DNA of 64,000 bases from Parafrigoribacterium mesophilum (GCF_039652555.1 NZ_JBDJAF010000003.1:62001-126000); one strand, 5' to 3'. Positions 25,616 through 36,325 are shown, numbered from the stretch's first letter. Translations and numbers: made by a program. The notes: generated by a model from the letters alone, not told the origin.

Positions 25616-26239
25616 ATGATCACTCCCACTTTCGCCAGCGACCGTCTCCTCCGGCTGCAGACGCCGATCGGTCGCATCGAACTGCTCAGCGACGGCACGG
25701 CCATCACCGGCGTGGCCATCGAGACAGACGGCGTTCTTCCGCACGATCACCTGCCGGAGAGGGCCGACCGGTTGCTCGTGAAAACCGCTCGCCAGCTCGG
25801 GGAGTATTTCTCCGGCAGGCGGCACCGGTTCTCGGTTCCGGTGGCGGCCGCCGGCACGATGTTCCAGAAGTCAGTGTGGGCGAAACTGGCGGAGCTGGGA
25901 TGGGGCGAGGTCACCTCCTACGGTGCACTCGGCACAGCCATAGGACACCCGGCCGCGGGACGGGCGGTCGGCGGCGCGATCCGTGCCAACCCGGTGCCGA
26001 TCCTGGTGCCCTGCCATCGCGTGCTCACGTCGGGCGGCAAGATCACCGGATACAGCCGCGGGCAGGGCGTGACCACCAAGGCCTGGCTGCTCGACCACGA
26101 AGGAATCATCCACAGCGCCCGAGTGCCAGACAATCGAGCGCGGCTTCAGACCACCAGTTCCAGTTCGCCTGGCACCGGCGCCGACAGCGCGATGCCAACG
26201 TCTGCCGCCCAGGACAGTAGGGAGTGCGCGTCGGCGTGA
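25616..26239 (+). CDS. ogt: Methylated-DNA–protein-cysteine methyltransferase
   Basis: 208 aa from the ATG at 25616. The alkyl-acceptor Cys133 lies in the PCHRV motif, preceded by the DNA-recognition helix region TSYGALGTAIGHPAAGRAVG. It removes O6-alkyl groups from guanine by self-sacrificing transfer. The domain should end near LLDHEGIIHS (about 171), yet the frame continues about 36 residues into a Ser/Thr/Gly-rich tail that overlaps the convergent yaaA gene by 94 bp. The tail is probably a consequence of stop-codon drift rather than function. Confidence 0.92.
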   Translation: MITPTFASDRLLRLQTPIGRIELLSDGTAITGVAIETDGVLPHDHLPERADRLLVKTARQLGEYFSGRRHRFSVPVAAAGTMFQKSVWAKLAELGWGEVTSYGALGTAIGHPAAGRAVGGAIRANPVPILVPCHRVLTSGGKITGYSRGQGVTTKAWLLDHEGIIHSARVPDNRARLQTTSSSSPGTGADSAMPTSAAQDSRECASA

Positions 26240-26889
26240 TCGATACCGGCACGAAGCAGTGCGCGCACGAAGGTGCCTTTGCCCTTCTTGTTGAAGTGGT
26301 TCAGTGCTTTGCGACGCCCCTGGCCGTCCTCGGAGACGACCCGCAGGAACAGGCTGCGTCCGGCCGGGGCCGGCCCCAAGCGCGTGTACGACTCCGAGCG
26401 GGCGTCGAGGATCAGTCCGGGCTGATTCACGAGGGCGGCTTCGATCGGCGCGCTCCACAGGGTGCGCAGGGACAGGCCGGGAAGCCGTGAGGTCGAGGAG
26501 AGCCGGTAGGCCGGGATCGGGTCGTCCGCCCGCACCAGGCCGAACAGTGCGGAGTGGATGACCAGATGCTGGGCCGCGAACCGTCGTGCGGGCTCTGGCA
26601 GGCTCGATGCATCCAACGCCTCGTACAGCACGCCGGTATAGCGGTGGAGGGCACCGAGCACCGGTGAGCGCGCCACCCGCCGGTTGCGCACCAACTCGTC
26701 GTGCTGATGCGGTCCGAGCCGCAGGGCGCGGCCCATCTCGTCGAAGTCCTTGGCCAGTGCCGACAGGCTTTTCAGCGCCTGTCTGCGTGGTGCCGACAGC
26801 GTGGGGTAGCCGAGGGTGCTCAGCCGAAGCCTGCTGTTCGCACTGCCGCCGTCTCGCTTCGATTCGGACGGCGGCAGAAGAATCAGCAC
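26146..26889 (-). CDS. yaaA: Peroxide stress protein YaaA
   Basis: 247 aa. The N-terminal LILLPPSESKRDGG and C-terminal NHFNKKGKGTFVRALL motifs are those of YaaA (DUF328/UPF0246). In E. coli YaaA lowers free iron under hydrogen peroxide and has a DNA-binding fold. It lies 10 bp downstream of atpC on the same strand, so it is probably read through from the ATP synthase operon. Its 3' end overlaps ogt tail-to-tail. Confidence 0.92.
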   Translation of the reverse strand: MLILLPPSESKRDGGSANSRLRLSTLGYPTLSAPRRQALKSLSALAKDFDEMGRALRLGPHQHDELVRNRRVARSPVLGALHRYTGVLYEALDASSLPEPARRFAAQHLVIHSALFGLVRADDPIPAYRLSSTSRLPGLSLRTLWSAPIEAALVNQPGLILDARSESYTRLGPAPAGRSLFLRVVSEDGQGRRKALNHFNKKGKGTFVRALLRAGIDHADAHSLLSWAADVGIALSAPVPGELELVV

Positions 26890-26899
26890 GAGTGCCGGA

Positions 26900-27169
26900 C
26901 TACCGTCCCGAGACCAGCTCGGCGTTCCTCGCCACGATCGTCACGGTGTTGTTCTCCACCGAGAGGAATCCGTCTTCGGCGTTCGCCACAATCTTGGCAC
27001 CGCCGGTTTCGGTCACGCGCACTTCTCCGGCTCCGAGGATGGCCAGCAGCGGCTCATGGCCGGGGAGGATACCGATCTCACCCTCGGTGGTACGAGCAAC
27101 CACCATCGAGGCCGTGCCGGACCAGACTTCCTGCGCTGCGGACACCAGGCTGACGCTGAGTTCGGCCAT
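26900..27169 (-). CDS. atpC: ATP synthase epsilon subunit
   Basis: 89 aa from the ATG at 27169, one base after the atpD stop (TGATATG). It has the N-terminal beta-sandwich (LSVSLVSAAQEVWSG, GEIGILPGHEPLLAIL, ENNTVTIVARNAE) but no C-terminal helical hairpin. The short form is common in actinomycetes and lacks the inhibitory helices of E. coli epsilon. It links the gamma shaft to the c-ring. Confidence 0.95.
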   Translation of the reverse strand: MAELSVSLVSAAQEVWSGTASMVVARTTEGEIGILPGHEPLLAILGAGEVRVTETGGAKIVANAEDGFLSVENNTVTIVARNAELVSGR

Positions 27170-27170
27170 A

Positions 27171-28631
<1,461 letters not shown>

Positions 28632-28652
28632 GGCGTGCCTATCTCTCCTGTG

Positions 28653-29552
28653 TTACTTGCTGACCGAGAGGGCGTCAGCGCCGCCGACGATCTCGGAAAT
28701 CTGTTGGGTGATTTCGGACTGGCGGGCGTTGTTCGCCAGTCTGGTGTAGTCGCGGATCAGCTTGTCCGCGTTGTCGCTGGCAGACTTCATGGCCTTCTGC
28801 GTCGCGGCGAACTTGGATGCCGCCGACTGCAGCATCGCATTGAAGATGCGGCTCTCGATGTACACCGGCAGCAGCGCATCCAATACGTCGCCGACCTCCG
28901 GCTCGAACGCGTACAGCGGGAACACTTCGTTCCCCGATGGCGGCTCGACGCCTTCGACAACCTCCAGTGGCAGCAGCCTGACCACCTCGGGCACCTGGGT
29001 GAGCATGCTGACCAGTCGGTTGTAGACGATATGGATCTCGTCGACGCCGCCCTCGGATGCCGGGGTGAGGAACGAGGCGACCAGTGCCTCGCCGATCTCC
29101 CGAGCGGTTTCCACGGTGGGCGTGTCTGTGCTTCCGACCCAGGTCTGCACGGCGGGCCGCTTGCGGAACGAGAAGTACCCGACCGCTTTGCGGCCGACCA
29201 GGTAGTAGACGACGTCTTTGCCCTGGCTGCGCAAGAGCGAAGCTAATTCTTCGGCCGCGCGCAGGACGTTCGCGTTGAACGCACCAGCCAGTCCACGGTC
29301 GGAGGCGAAGATGAGTACAGCGGCGCGCTCCACCTTCTCCGGCTCCGTGGTGAGCACGTGGTCGATGTTCGAGAAGGTCGCAACGGCCGACACGGCGCGT
29401 GTCACGGCGCGCGAGTAGGGTCCCGACGCCTCAACCCTCGCTCTCGCCCTCTGGATGCGCGAGGCGGAGATCAGCTCCATGGCCCGCGTGATCTTCTTGG
29501 TCGTCTGGGCAGATCTGATCTTCTGCCGGTAGACCCGAAGTTGCGCTCCCAT
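28653..29552 (-). CDS. atpG: ATP synthase gamma subunit
   Basis: 299 aa from the ATG at 29552, preceded by GGGAGGG 4 to 5 bases upstream. The N-terminal helix GAQLRVYRQKIRSAQTTKKI followed by TRAMELI and the C-terminal MKSASDNADKLIRDYTRLAN form the rotating coiled-coil shaft. The family's central FASDRGLAGAFN motif is present. The 74 bp between atpA and atpG is the longest gap inside the F1 genes. Confidence 0.97.
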   Translation of the reverse strand: MGAQLRVYRQKIRSAQTTKKITRAMELISASRIQRARARVEASGPYSRAVTRAVSAVATFSNIDHVLTTEPEKVERAAVLIFASDRGLAGAFNANVLRAAEELASLLRSQGKDVVYYLVGRKAVGYFSFRKRPAVQTWVGSTDTPTVETAREIGEALVASFLTPASEGGVDEIHIVYNRLVSMLTQVPEVVRLLPLEVVEGVEPPSGNEVFPLYAFEPEVGDVLDALLPVYIESRIFNAMLQSAASKFAATQKAMKSASDNADKLIRDYTRLANNARQSEITQQISEIVGGADALSVSK

Positions 29553-29626
29553 GTTTCCCTCCCTTTCGTATTTCCTGCCCATCCCCTTCGAGACGGTCGC
29601 AGAGCGACCTCCTCAGGGAACGGGTG

Positions 29627-31264
29627 CTAGCGCTTCTGGCGGACGATCTTTTCCTGGTTCACGTCTTCTTCCGGCAGTTCCTCGAAGACCTCTTTGCCGA
29701 CCGAGGCGAGCGTCTTGCCTTCGCCGGTCTGGAACTCGAGCTTGAACTTGTCGATCTGCGCGTCGAGTTCTGCCACGGTGGCGTCGTCGAGCACGTTAGT
29801 CTCGCGAAGCGTCGTGAGGACCTTGGAATGGCGGCCGAGGAAGTCCAGCAGTTCGTGTTCGAACCGCAGGATGTCCTCGACGGGGACCTCGTCGAGTTTG
29901 CCGTTGGTGCCGGCCCAGATCGAGACGACCTGGTCCTCGATCGGGTACGGCGAGTACTGCGGCTGCTTGAGCAACTCGGTCAGTCTGGCGCCGCGGGCGA
30001 GCTGGCGGCGGCTGGCCGCATCGAGGTCCGAGGCGAACATCGCGAACGCCTCGAGGGCACGGTACTGCGCCAGCTCGATCTTCAGGGTTCCGGACACCTT
30101 CTTGATCGACTTGACCTGGGCGTCGCCGCCGACGCGGGACACCGAGACGCCGACGTCGACCGCTGGCCGCTGGTTGGCGTTGAACAGGTCGGACTGCAGG
30201 AAGATCTGGCCGTCGGTGATGGAGATCACGTTGGTCGGAATGTACGCCGAGATGTCGTTGGCCTTGGTTTCGATGATCGGCAGGCCGGTCATCGATCCGG
30301 CGCCCAGCTCGTCGGACAGCTTGGCGCAACGCTCGAGCAGCCGGGAGTGCAGGTAGAACACGTCGCCGGGGTAGGCTTCACGCCCCGGCGGGCGGCGCAG
30401 CAGCAGCGATACGGCACGGTAGGCCTCGGCCTGCTTGGAGAGGTCGTCGAACACGATGAGGACGTGCTTGCCTGCGTACATCCAGTGCTGGCCGATCGCC
30501 GAGCCGGTGTACGGTGCCAGATACTTGAAGCCCGCGGCGTCGGACGCCGGGGACGCGACGATGGTCGTGTATTCGAGGGCTCCGGCGTCTTCGAGGGCAC
30601 CCTTGATGCCGGCGATGGTCGAACCCTTCTGACCGATCGCCACGTAGATGCACCGCACCTGCTTGTTCGGGTCGCCGGATTCCCAGTTCGCCTTCTGGTT
30701 GATGATGGTGTCCACGGCAATGGCCGTCTTGCCGGTCTGGCGGTCGCCGATGATGAGCTGACGTTGTCCACGGCCGATCGGGATCATCGCGTCGATGGCC
30801 TTGATGCCGGTCTGCATCGGCTCCTTGACGCTTTGACGCTGCATGACGCCGGGCGCCTGCAGTTCGAGGGCTCGCCTGGCCTCTGGTTCGATGGCGCCGA
30901 GACCGTCGAGCGGGTTACCCAGCGGGTCGACCACGCGGCCGAGGTAGTTGTCGCCGACCGGTACCGAGAGCACTTCGCCGGTGCGGGCGACTTCGAGGCC
31001 TTCCACGATGCCGCCGAACTCGCCGAGCACGACGACGCCGATTTCGTTCTCGTCGAGGCTGAGTGCCAGGCCGAGCGTGCCGTCGCCGAACCGGATCAGC
31101 TCGTTCGCCATGACACCGGGAAGACCTTCGACGTGCGCGATACCGTCGGCGGCGTCCACGACGTAACCAACCTCGGTGGTGGCGGTCTTGCTCGGCCGAT
31201 ACGACTTAACGAAGTCCTTGAGCGCGTCGCGGATCTCGTCCGGGCTAATCGTTACTTCTGCCAT
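29627..31264 (-). CDS. atpA: ATP synthase alpha subunit
   Basis: 545 aa. Walker A is GDRQTGKTAI, and the SVSRVGGDAQ motif near residue 360 is typical of alpha. Non-catalytic nucleotide sites are formed with beta. The C-terminal extension (about 30 residues; LPEEDVNQEKI) beyond E. coli alpha is usual for actinomycetes, where it has been linked to suppression of ATP hydrolysis in mycobacteria. Confidence 0.98.
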   Translation of the reverse strand: MAEVTISPDEIRDALKDFVKSYRPSKTATTEVGYVVDAADGIAHVEGLPGVMANELIRFGDGTLGLALSLDENEIGVVVLGEFGGIVEGLEVARTGEVLSVPVGDNYLGRVVDPLGNPLDGLGAIEPEARRALELQAPGVMQRQSVKEPMQTGIKAIDAMIPIGRGQRQLIIGDRQTGKTAIAVDTIINQKANWESGDPNKQVRCIYVAIGQKGSTIAGIKGALEDAGALEYTTIVASPASDAAGFKYLAPYTGSAIGQHWMYAGKHVLIVFDDLSKQAEAYRAVSLLLRRPPGREAYPGDVFYLHSRLLERCAKLSDELGAGSMTGLPIIETKANDISAYIPTNVISITDGQIFLQSDLFNANQRPAVDVGVSVSRVGGDAQVKSIKKVSGTLKIELAQYRALEAFAMFASDLDAASRRQLARGARLTELLKQPQYSPYPIEDQVVSIWAGTNGKLDEVPVEDILRFEHELLDFLGRHSKVLTTLRETNVLDDATVAELDAQIDKFKLEFQTGEGKTLASVGKEVFEELPEEDVNQEKIVRQKR

Positions 31265-31332
31265 TTTTTCCCTATCTTCGCGGGACCATTCCGTCCCGAA
31301 TCCTGGATCACACGAGCGCCTGAAGGCTCCCG

Positions 31333-32145
31333 TTAACTTGCGAGCTGCAACCTGAGGTCTTGGAGCCTGGTGAGTACGCTTCCGTCGATGATGTCGTCGC
31401 CGATTTGGACTTTGACGCCGCCGAGTACTGCGGCATCCACTACCTGATTGACCATCAACTCGCGTCCGTAGCTGTCGGAGAGCTTCGACCGTAGTCGCTC
31501 CAGCTGGGCGGATGCCAGGGGTGCGGCCGTGGTGATCGTGGCGACGTGCATGTTGGCCTGGTCAGCGACGATGGCTGCCGCCTTGGCCAGCGAGGGCCCG
31601 ATCCGGCGGCCGCGTGGTTGACGAACGAGATGACGTACGATCGCGACCGTCTGCTCAGAGACCTTGCCGCTCAGCAACGCCTCAACGAGCGCCACTTTCG
31701 CGTCAGGGTCACCCAGCCGACTACCGACCGCGAGTTCAAGTTGCGAGTCGGTGGACACTGCCGCGCCGAACGCGAACAGTTCGCTTTCGATGTCGCTGTC
31801 GCGTCCTGCAGACTCGGCGACCGCGCGCAGTCCCAATTCTTCGATGCCGCCGAGCAGGTCGTCGGGCCTGGACCAGCGGGTGGCTGCGACGGTCGCGAGC
31901 AACCCGGTCACGGCCGGGCCGAGCCTCTGGCCGAACACCTTGGCAACAACGGCCTTCTTCTCCTCCGCCTGGGTGGACGGATCGGCCAGCAGTTGACGCA
32001 GCTGCTTGGAGTCGCTGACGACGTGGGCGGCTGCGAACAGTTCTTCGCCGATGCGCAACCCGTCCTTGGCGAGGTCGATGTTGCCGCCGAGGGCGGTGAG
32101 CGCCAATCTCGATGCGGCTAATGCCTGCCTGGTTGCGGAGCCCAT
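31333..32145 (-). CDS. atpH: ATP synthase delta subunit
   Basis: 270 aa, longer than E. coli delta (177) but in the range of related actinomycetes. The C-terminal motif GGVKVQIGDDIIDGSV is the conserved delta end; the N-terminal six-helix domain binds alpha on top of F1. It starts three bases after the atpF stop, so stator subunits b and delta are made together. It is not fused to the b subunit, unlike mycobacterial AtpFH. Confidence 0.95.
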   Translation of the reverse strand: MGSATRQALAASRLALTALGGNIDLAKDGLRIGEELFAAAHVVSDSKQLRQLLADPSTQAEEKKAVVAKVFGQRLGPAVTGLLATVAATRWSRPDDLLGGIEELGLRAVAESAGRDSDIESELFAFGAAVSTDSQLELAVGSRLGDPDAKVALVEALLSGKVSEQTVAIVRHLVRQPRGRRIGPSLAKAAAIVADQANMHVATITTAAPLASAQLERLRSKLSDSYGRELMVNQVVDAAVLGGVKVQIGDDIIDGSVLTRLQDLRLQLAS

Positions 32146-32148
32146 GTG

Positions 32149-32730
32149 TTACTTGCCCTGCTCTGCGGCGACGCTCTGCGTGTCTTGGGAGGTAGTGCTT
32201 TCAGAAGCCTCCAGGTCTGCGAGGAACCTGTCGACGATGGCTGCCGCCTTCTCGTCGTCGGCGAGAGTCTCGCCGATGACGCCGGAAGCCAGGTCAATAG
32301 CGAGCGAGCCTACTTCGGCCCGCAGGCTCACCAGGGCGCCCTGCCGCTCTGCTTCGATCTGGGCCTGAGCCTGCGCAGTCACGCGCGCCGCCTCCGCTTG
32401 AGCCTGCTCCCGGAATTCGGCAAGGATCTGAGCTCCGTCGGCGCGAGCGGTCTCACGGATCTTCGCCGCCTCGGCGCGAGCGTCAGCGAGCTGTGCCGTG
32501 TATTCGGCCAGCGCAGCATCCGCCTCGGCCTTGGCGCTGTCCGCCTTGGCGATGTTGCCTTCGATGGCTTCCGCTCGAGCATCCAGCAATTCCCGCAAGC
32601 GCGGCACGCCGATCTTCCAGAAGAAGAACAGGATGATGAGGAAGCACAGGGTTGCGTAAATGAGGTCGGCGGGAGCCGGAATAAGCGGGTTGTGGTCAGC
32701 CTCGGCTGCCGCAACGATTGCGTGAAGCAT
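32149..32730 (-). CDS. atpF: ATP synthase b subunit
   Basis: 193 aa. One N-terminal membrane helix (LIYATLCFLIILFFFWKIGV, about 23–42) is followed by a long Ala/Glu/Arg-rich coiled coil that forms the peripheral stalk as a dimer. There is only one b gene, with no b' gene. Confidence 0.96.
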   Translation of the reverse strand: MLHAIVAAAEADHNPLIPAPADLIYATLCFLIILFFFWKIGVPRLRELLDARAEAIEGNIAKADSAKAEADAALAEYTAQLADARAEAAKIRETARADGAQILAEFREQAQAEAARVTAQAQAQIEAERQGALVSLRAEVGSLAIDLASGVIGETLADDEKAAAIVDRFLADLEASESTTSQDTQSVAAEQGK

Positions 32731-32779
32731 GGTGACTCCTCAGTCTCCCCGGATTAGTTCAGATGTGACGGTATGCGAT

Positions 32780-33010
32780 TTAGCGCATGAAGAAGAAGGT
32801 CGCGATACCGATGAAGGCCAAGGCCTCGGTGAAGGCGATACCGATGTACATGAGCACCTGGAGCCTTCCAGCGAGCTCTGGTTGACGCGCCACACCCTCG
32901 ACGGTCTTACCGACGACGATGCCGATGCCGATACCGGGGCCAATGGCCGCCAGGCCATAGCCGACAGTTCCAATGTTTCCACCGATTTCGGCGAGAGTAG
33001 TGACGTCCAC
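32780..33010 (-). CDS. atpE: ATP synthase c subunit (proteolipid)
   Basis: 76 aa from a GTG at 33010 preceded by GGAAGGAAAC. An ATG further upstream in frame (33070) would add a polar leader and overlap the atpB region, so it was rejected. Two membrane helices flank the polar loop with Arg42-Gln-Pro. The proton-carrying Glu62 lies in AFTEALAF. No extra polar residues of a sodium site are seen next to it, so a proton-driven ring is expected. Confidence 0.97.
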   Translation of the reverse strand: MDVTTLAEIGGNIGTVGYGLAAIGPGIGIGIVVGKTVEGVARQPELAGRLQVLMYIGIAFTEALAFIGIATFFFMR

Positions 33011-33056
33011 GCGTGTTTCCTTCCGTGATGACGAATCAAGCGGTTGCTTGACCCGG

Positions 33057-33848
33057 TTAGTGTTCTTCAATCAGCGCGAGCTGGATGTAGACCGTGGTGA
33101 GAATGGCGAAGATATATGCCTGCAGCAGGATGATCAGCAGTTCGAAGACGGTGAACGCGAAGCCGAAGGCGAAGGTGCCGATACCGAACAGCTTGAAGAT
33201 GCCCGGCGAGTCGAGGAGGAACCACTGAGTTGCCGTGAAAAAGAGCACCAGCAGCAGGTGGCCGACGATCATGTTCATCATGAGTCGGAGGGTGAGAGTG
33301 ACGGGACGAATAACGAACGTCGAGATGAACTCGAGCGGCGTGATGAGGAAGTACAGCGGCCACGGAACGCCCGGGGGGAACAATGAATTCCTTACGAATC
33401 CAGACGGGGACTTCTTCACGCCGGCGTAGACGAAGGCGATATAGGCGATGACGGCGAACAGAAGTGGGACGCCGATCACCGAGGTGCCGGCGACGTTGAG
33501 TCCGGGAATGACGCCAGCAAGATTCATCGCGAGGATCGTGAAGAACACAGTGGCGATGAGCGGGAAGAATCGGCGGCCGTCCTTCTTGCCCAGCAGGTCT
33601 TCCACGATGCTGACCCGTACGAAGTCCAGCGCAATCTCGACACCGCTCTGGAAACGGCCAGGAACTACCTTCATGGCCCGGGTGCCGAGCCAGAAGATGA
33701 GCACGATCGCGATGACGGCGAGGAACCGGATGATCATGATCCGGTTGATCTCGAAGGGTGTTCCCGCGAAGAAGATGGCGGGTGGGTAGAACTCCCCGAT
33801 TGACGGCCCGACGAACGGCGGAACGTCGTCTGCGGTCTGGATGAACAA
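33057..33848 (-). CDS. atpB: ATP synthase a subunit
   Basis: 263 aa from the TTG at 33848. Five or six membrane helices are visible; the essential Arg of helix 4 lies in TLRLMMNMIVGHLLL. The start is uncertain. The frame stays open only 12 codons further up, to TAG at 33887, and contains no ATG, GTG or further TTG. A CTG at 33869 has a well-placed GGAG six bases before it and would add LLANAVG, whereas the TTG lacks a spaced binding site. The subunit carries the proton half-channels next to the c-ring. Confidence 0.95.
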   Translation of the reverse strand: MFIQTADDVPPFVGPSIGEFYPPAIFFAGTPFEINRIMIIRFLAVIAIVLIFWLGTRAMKVVPGRFQSGVEIALDFVRVSIVEDLLGKKDGRRFFPLIATVFFTILAMNLAGVIPGLNVAGTSVIGVPLLFAVIAYIAFVYAGVKKSPSGFVRNSLFPPGVPWPLYFLITPLEFISTFVIRPVTLTLRLMMNMIVGHLLLVLFFTATQWFLLDSPGIFKLFGIGTFAFGFAFTVFELLIILLQAYIFAILTTVYIQLALIEEH

Positions 33849-33970
33849 ACCTACGGCGTTCGCTAGCAGCGCTTTCTCCAGGTGCTATCCAGGCGTGCTT
33901 TTACACGGCGACGAAAAGGTGGGGGATGACTCTTCGACGATCCTACCAAGACTTTAGGCCTCGCCCGAAA

Positions 33971-34411
33971 TCAGCGCTGGGTGAGCTCGGGGTCCTCAGG
34001 CGGTTCCGGGAGTTCGGTCTCGACGTAGGGGACTCTGGACTTCGCGGCGACGATCACGTCGACGGCGAGGGTGCCCAGGACGGCGACGACGATGGTGATG
34101 AACAGCACTGTCGGCTGGATCCAAGGCTGGTCTTTCAGGGCGAAGGCCAGTACGAGGAACAGCACGAATTTCAGCAACCAGGCGCCCATAACGATGCCGA
34201 AGAATGCGCCGATGTCGAACTTGCGCGCGAACAGGATACTGGTGGCTGTGATGCCCAGAAAGACCACGGCCATGCCGGTGCCAATCAGTGCGCTGGCCAC
34301 TCCCGCTCCTCCGGCGACGAGTCCTCCGACGATCGACCCGACGACGGCGATGGCCGCGGCCAGGATGCCGCCGTACAGCAGCGCGCGTTTCAACACGAGC
34401 ACGGAACTCAT
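33971..34411 (-). CDS. AtpI-like four-helix membrane protein
   Basis: 146 aa with four predicted membrane helices (about 8–32, 35–60, 68–92, 100–122) and an acidic Pro-rich tail (ELPEPPEDPEL). Its place just before atpB, overlapping wecA by 4 bp, is that of atpI in the atp operon. Sequence similarity to AtpI is weak, as usual in actinomycetes, so the call rests on context. AtpI-type proteins help c-ring assembly or Mg supply. The 122 bp before atpB may hold a second promoter. Confidence 0.75.
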   Translation of the reverse strand: MSSVLVLKRALLYGGILAAAIAVVGSIVGGLVAGGAGVASALIGTGMAVVFLGITATSILFARKFDIGAFFGIVMGAWLLKFVLFLVLAFALKDQPWIQPTVLFITIVVAVLGTLAVDVIVAAKSRVPYVETELPEPPEDPELTQR

Positions 34412-35598
34412 AGGGTCTCCTTCGGGACGGATGCTGCGTCGAGCCCATCAAGGTGCGCGACGGTGCCAGCGTCGTCCTTGGCAGCGGATTGGGCGGCCTT
34501 CTCGAGCGCCTTGCGGCGGGTCAGCGGCGCGAGCGTGAGCCAGGTGCATCCGCCCAATCCGACGACGACGAAGGCAAACGCCCACACTACCGGAATGACC
34601 ATGAGCAGAAGGCCGCCGACGGCGATTACTCCGCTCCACCCGTAAAAGATCAGCACGGCGTGCAGGTGGGAGTGGCCCATGTCGAGCAGCCGGTGGTGCA
34701 GGTGTTTGCGGTCGGCACTGAACGGTGACTTCCCGGCTCTCAGCCGTCGCAGCACTGCCAGCACGAAGTCGATCAGCGGCACGACCAGGATCGCCAGGGG
34801 CAACATGATCGGGATGAAGGCGGGCGCCAGGAGTTTTCCGGAGTGCATCGACAGCGGATCGATATTGCTCGTCACCGAGATCGCGGAGGTGGCCATCAGC
34901 AGCCCGACAAGGAGTGCGCCGGCGTCGCCCATGAACAGTTTCGCCGGATGCCAGTTGAGTGGCAGGAACCCCAGGCAGGCGCCGATGAGAATGGCCGAAA
35001 TCAGGGAGGCGAGGTTGAAGTACTCTGCTTCGCCGATCACCCTGGCGAGGACATAACTGTAGACGAAGAAGACGCCGTTGGCGATGATGGCGACGCCGGC
35101 GACCAGTCCGTCCAGGCCATCGATGAAGTTGACCGCGTTCATCACGAGTACCACCGCAAGCACGGTGAGGATCAGCGACATGTATGCCGACCCGACGGTG
35201 AGGCCGCCGATCGGCAGGGAGACCAGTTGTACTCCTTGCCAGGCGAGCAGTCCTGCCGCGATGATCTGGCCGGCTAGCTTCGTCATCCAGTCGAGGTCCC
35301 AGATGTCATCGGCGACGCCGATCAGCACGATGATGAGCGCGGCGCCGAGGATCGCGTAGATCGGGCCGGGATTGACGAAGACCAGGTGGAACCAGCTGAC
35401 CTGTGAGGCGACCGCGAAGGCGACCAGGATCCCAAGGAACATGGCGATGCCGCCGAGGCGGGGGGTGGGCTGCGTGTGTACGTCGCGTGCTCGGATGGCC
35501 GGGTACAACCGGAACTTCGTGCTGAGTTTCCAGATCAGCACTGAGAGCCCGAAGGTGACCAGGGCAGAGATGACCAGGGCGAGCACGTAGAAGATCAC
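34408..35598 (-). CDS. wecA: Polyprenyl-phosphate GlcNAc-1-phosphate transferase (MraY/WecA family)
   Basis: 396 aa with about eleven membrane helices. The family motifs are present: GVADDIWDLDWMTK, NAVNFIDGLDGLVAG, HPAKLFMGDAGALLVG and the HLHHRLLDMGHS loop. In actinomycetes this enzyme attaches GlcNAc-1-P to decaprenyl phosphate and starts synthesis of cell-wall linker or polysaccharide units. It sits between tsaC and the atp operon with overlapping starts and stops on both sides (4 bp each), so expression of wall, tRNA-modification and ATP synthase genes is linked. Confidence 0.93.
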   Translation of the reverse strand: MIFYVLALVISALVTFGLSVLIWKLSTKFRLYPAIRARDVHTQPTPRLGGIAMFLGILVAFAVASQVSWFHLVFVNPGPIYAILGAALIIVLIGVADDIWDLDWMTKLAGQIIAAGLLAWQGVQLVSLPIGGLTVGSAYMSLILTVLAVVLVMNAVNFIDGLDGLVAGVAIIANGVFFVYSYVLARVIGEAEYFNLASLISAILIGACLGFLPLNWHPAKLFMGDAGALLVGLLMATSAISVTSNIDPLSMHSGKLLAPAFIPIMLPLAILVVPLIDFVLAVLRRLRAGKSPFSADRKHLHHRLLDMGHSHLHAVLIFYGWSGVIAVGGLLLMVIPVVWAFAFVVVGLGGCTWLTLAPLTRRKALEKAAQSAAKDDAGTVAHLDGLDAASVPKETL

Positions 35599-36263
35599 CC
35601 GATGACCTCCTGGATGGCGGCGTCGGAGATCACGCCGTGCCGCACGATGCGGATGCTGCCCCCGGGTTCCATCAGTTCCGTGGCGTCGATGATCGTGGAG
35701 GCGGCATCCTGTCCTTCGTTGTGGTCGTAGCCTGCGCCGGCCACTCCCCCGTCCAGATAGACAGTGACGTCGTCTCCCAGCATGTCGTGGGCTTCCTGTA
35801 CCGTGCGGGCGGCAGGCTTGCCGGTGAGATTGGCGGAGGAGACGGCCAGCGGCCCGGTCTCATTCAGAAGTTCGAGCACCATCGCGTGGGCGGGCATCCG
35901 CAGCGCCACTGTTCCGTGGGTCTCCCCCAGGTCCCATTGGAGGCTGTCCCTGGCGGCCAGGATGATGGTGAGTCCGCCGGGCCAGAACGCGTCGACCAGC
36001 GCCCGCACCTGGTCGGGGATGTCGGCGGCGAGCGCGTCGAGGGTCGGGATTCCGGGGATGAGCACCGGCGGTGGCGCCTGTCGGCTGCGGCCCTTTGCGT
36101 TCAGCAGGCGCTGCACGGCTGCCGCGTTGAAGGCATCCGCGGCCACGCCGTAGACGGTGTCAGTGGGCAGCACGACGAGTTCGCCTCGGCCGAGTGCCCC
36201 TCTGGCGAGTCGCATGCCGGTCAGAAGCTCGGCGCTGTCCGAGCAGTCGTAAATGGTCGCCAT
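35595..36263 (-). CDS. tsaC: L-threonylcarbamoyladenylate synthase
   Basis: 222 aa from the ATG at 36263. Another ATG four codons earlier (36275) has its AGG too close to act as a binding site, whereas the same AGGATGG suits 36263. The YrdC/Sua5 core is clear: VLPTDTVYGVAADAFN, AKGRSRQAPPPVLI, FWPGGLTIIL and GPLAVSSANLTGKPAARTV. It makes the threonylcarbamoyl-AMP used for the t6A37 modification of tRNAs. It follows the release-factor genes in related genomes, as here. Confidence 0.94.
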   Translation of the reverse strand: MATIYDCSDSAELLTGMRLARGALGRGELVVLPTDTVYGVAADAFNAAAVQRLLNAKGRSRQAPPPVLIPGIPTLDALAADIPDQVRALVDAFWPGGLTIILAARDSLQWDLGETHGTVALRMPAHAMVLELLNETGPLAVSSANLTGKPAARTVQEAHDMLGDDVTVYLDGGVAGAGYDHNEGQDAASTIIDATELMEPGGSIRIVRHGVISDAAIQEVIG

Positions 36264-36325
36264 ATCGTAAGCCATCCTATTCTGGACGGCGCACGCCGTG
36301 AGGGTCGCCTAAGCTACGAAGCATC

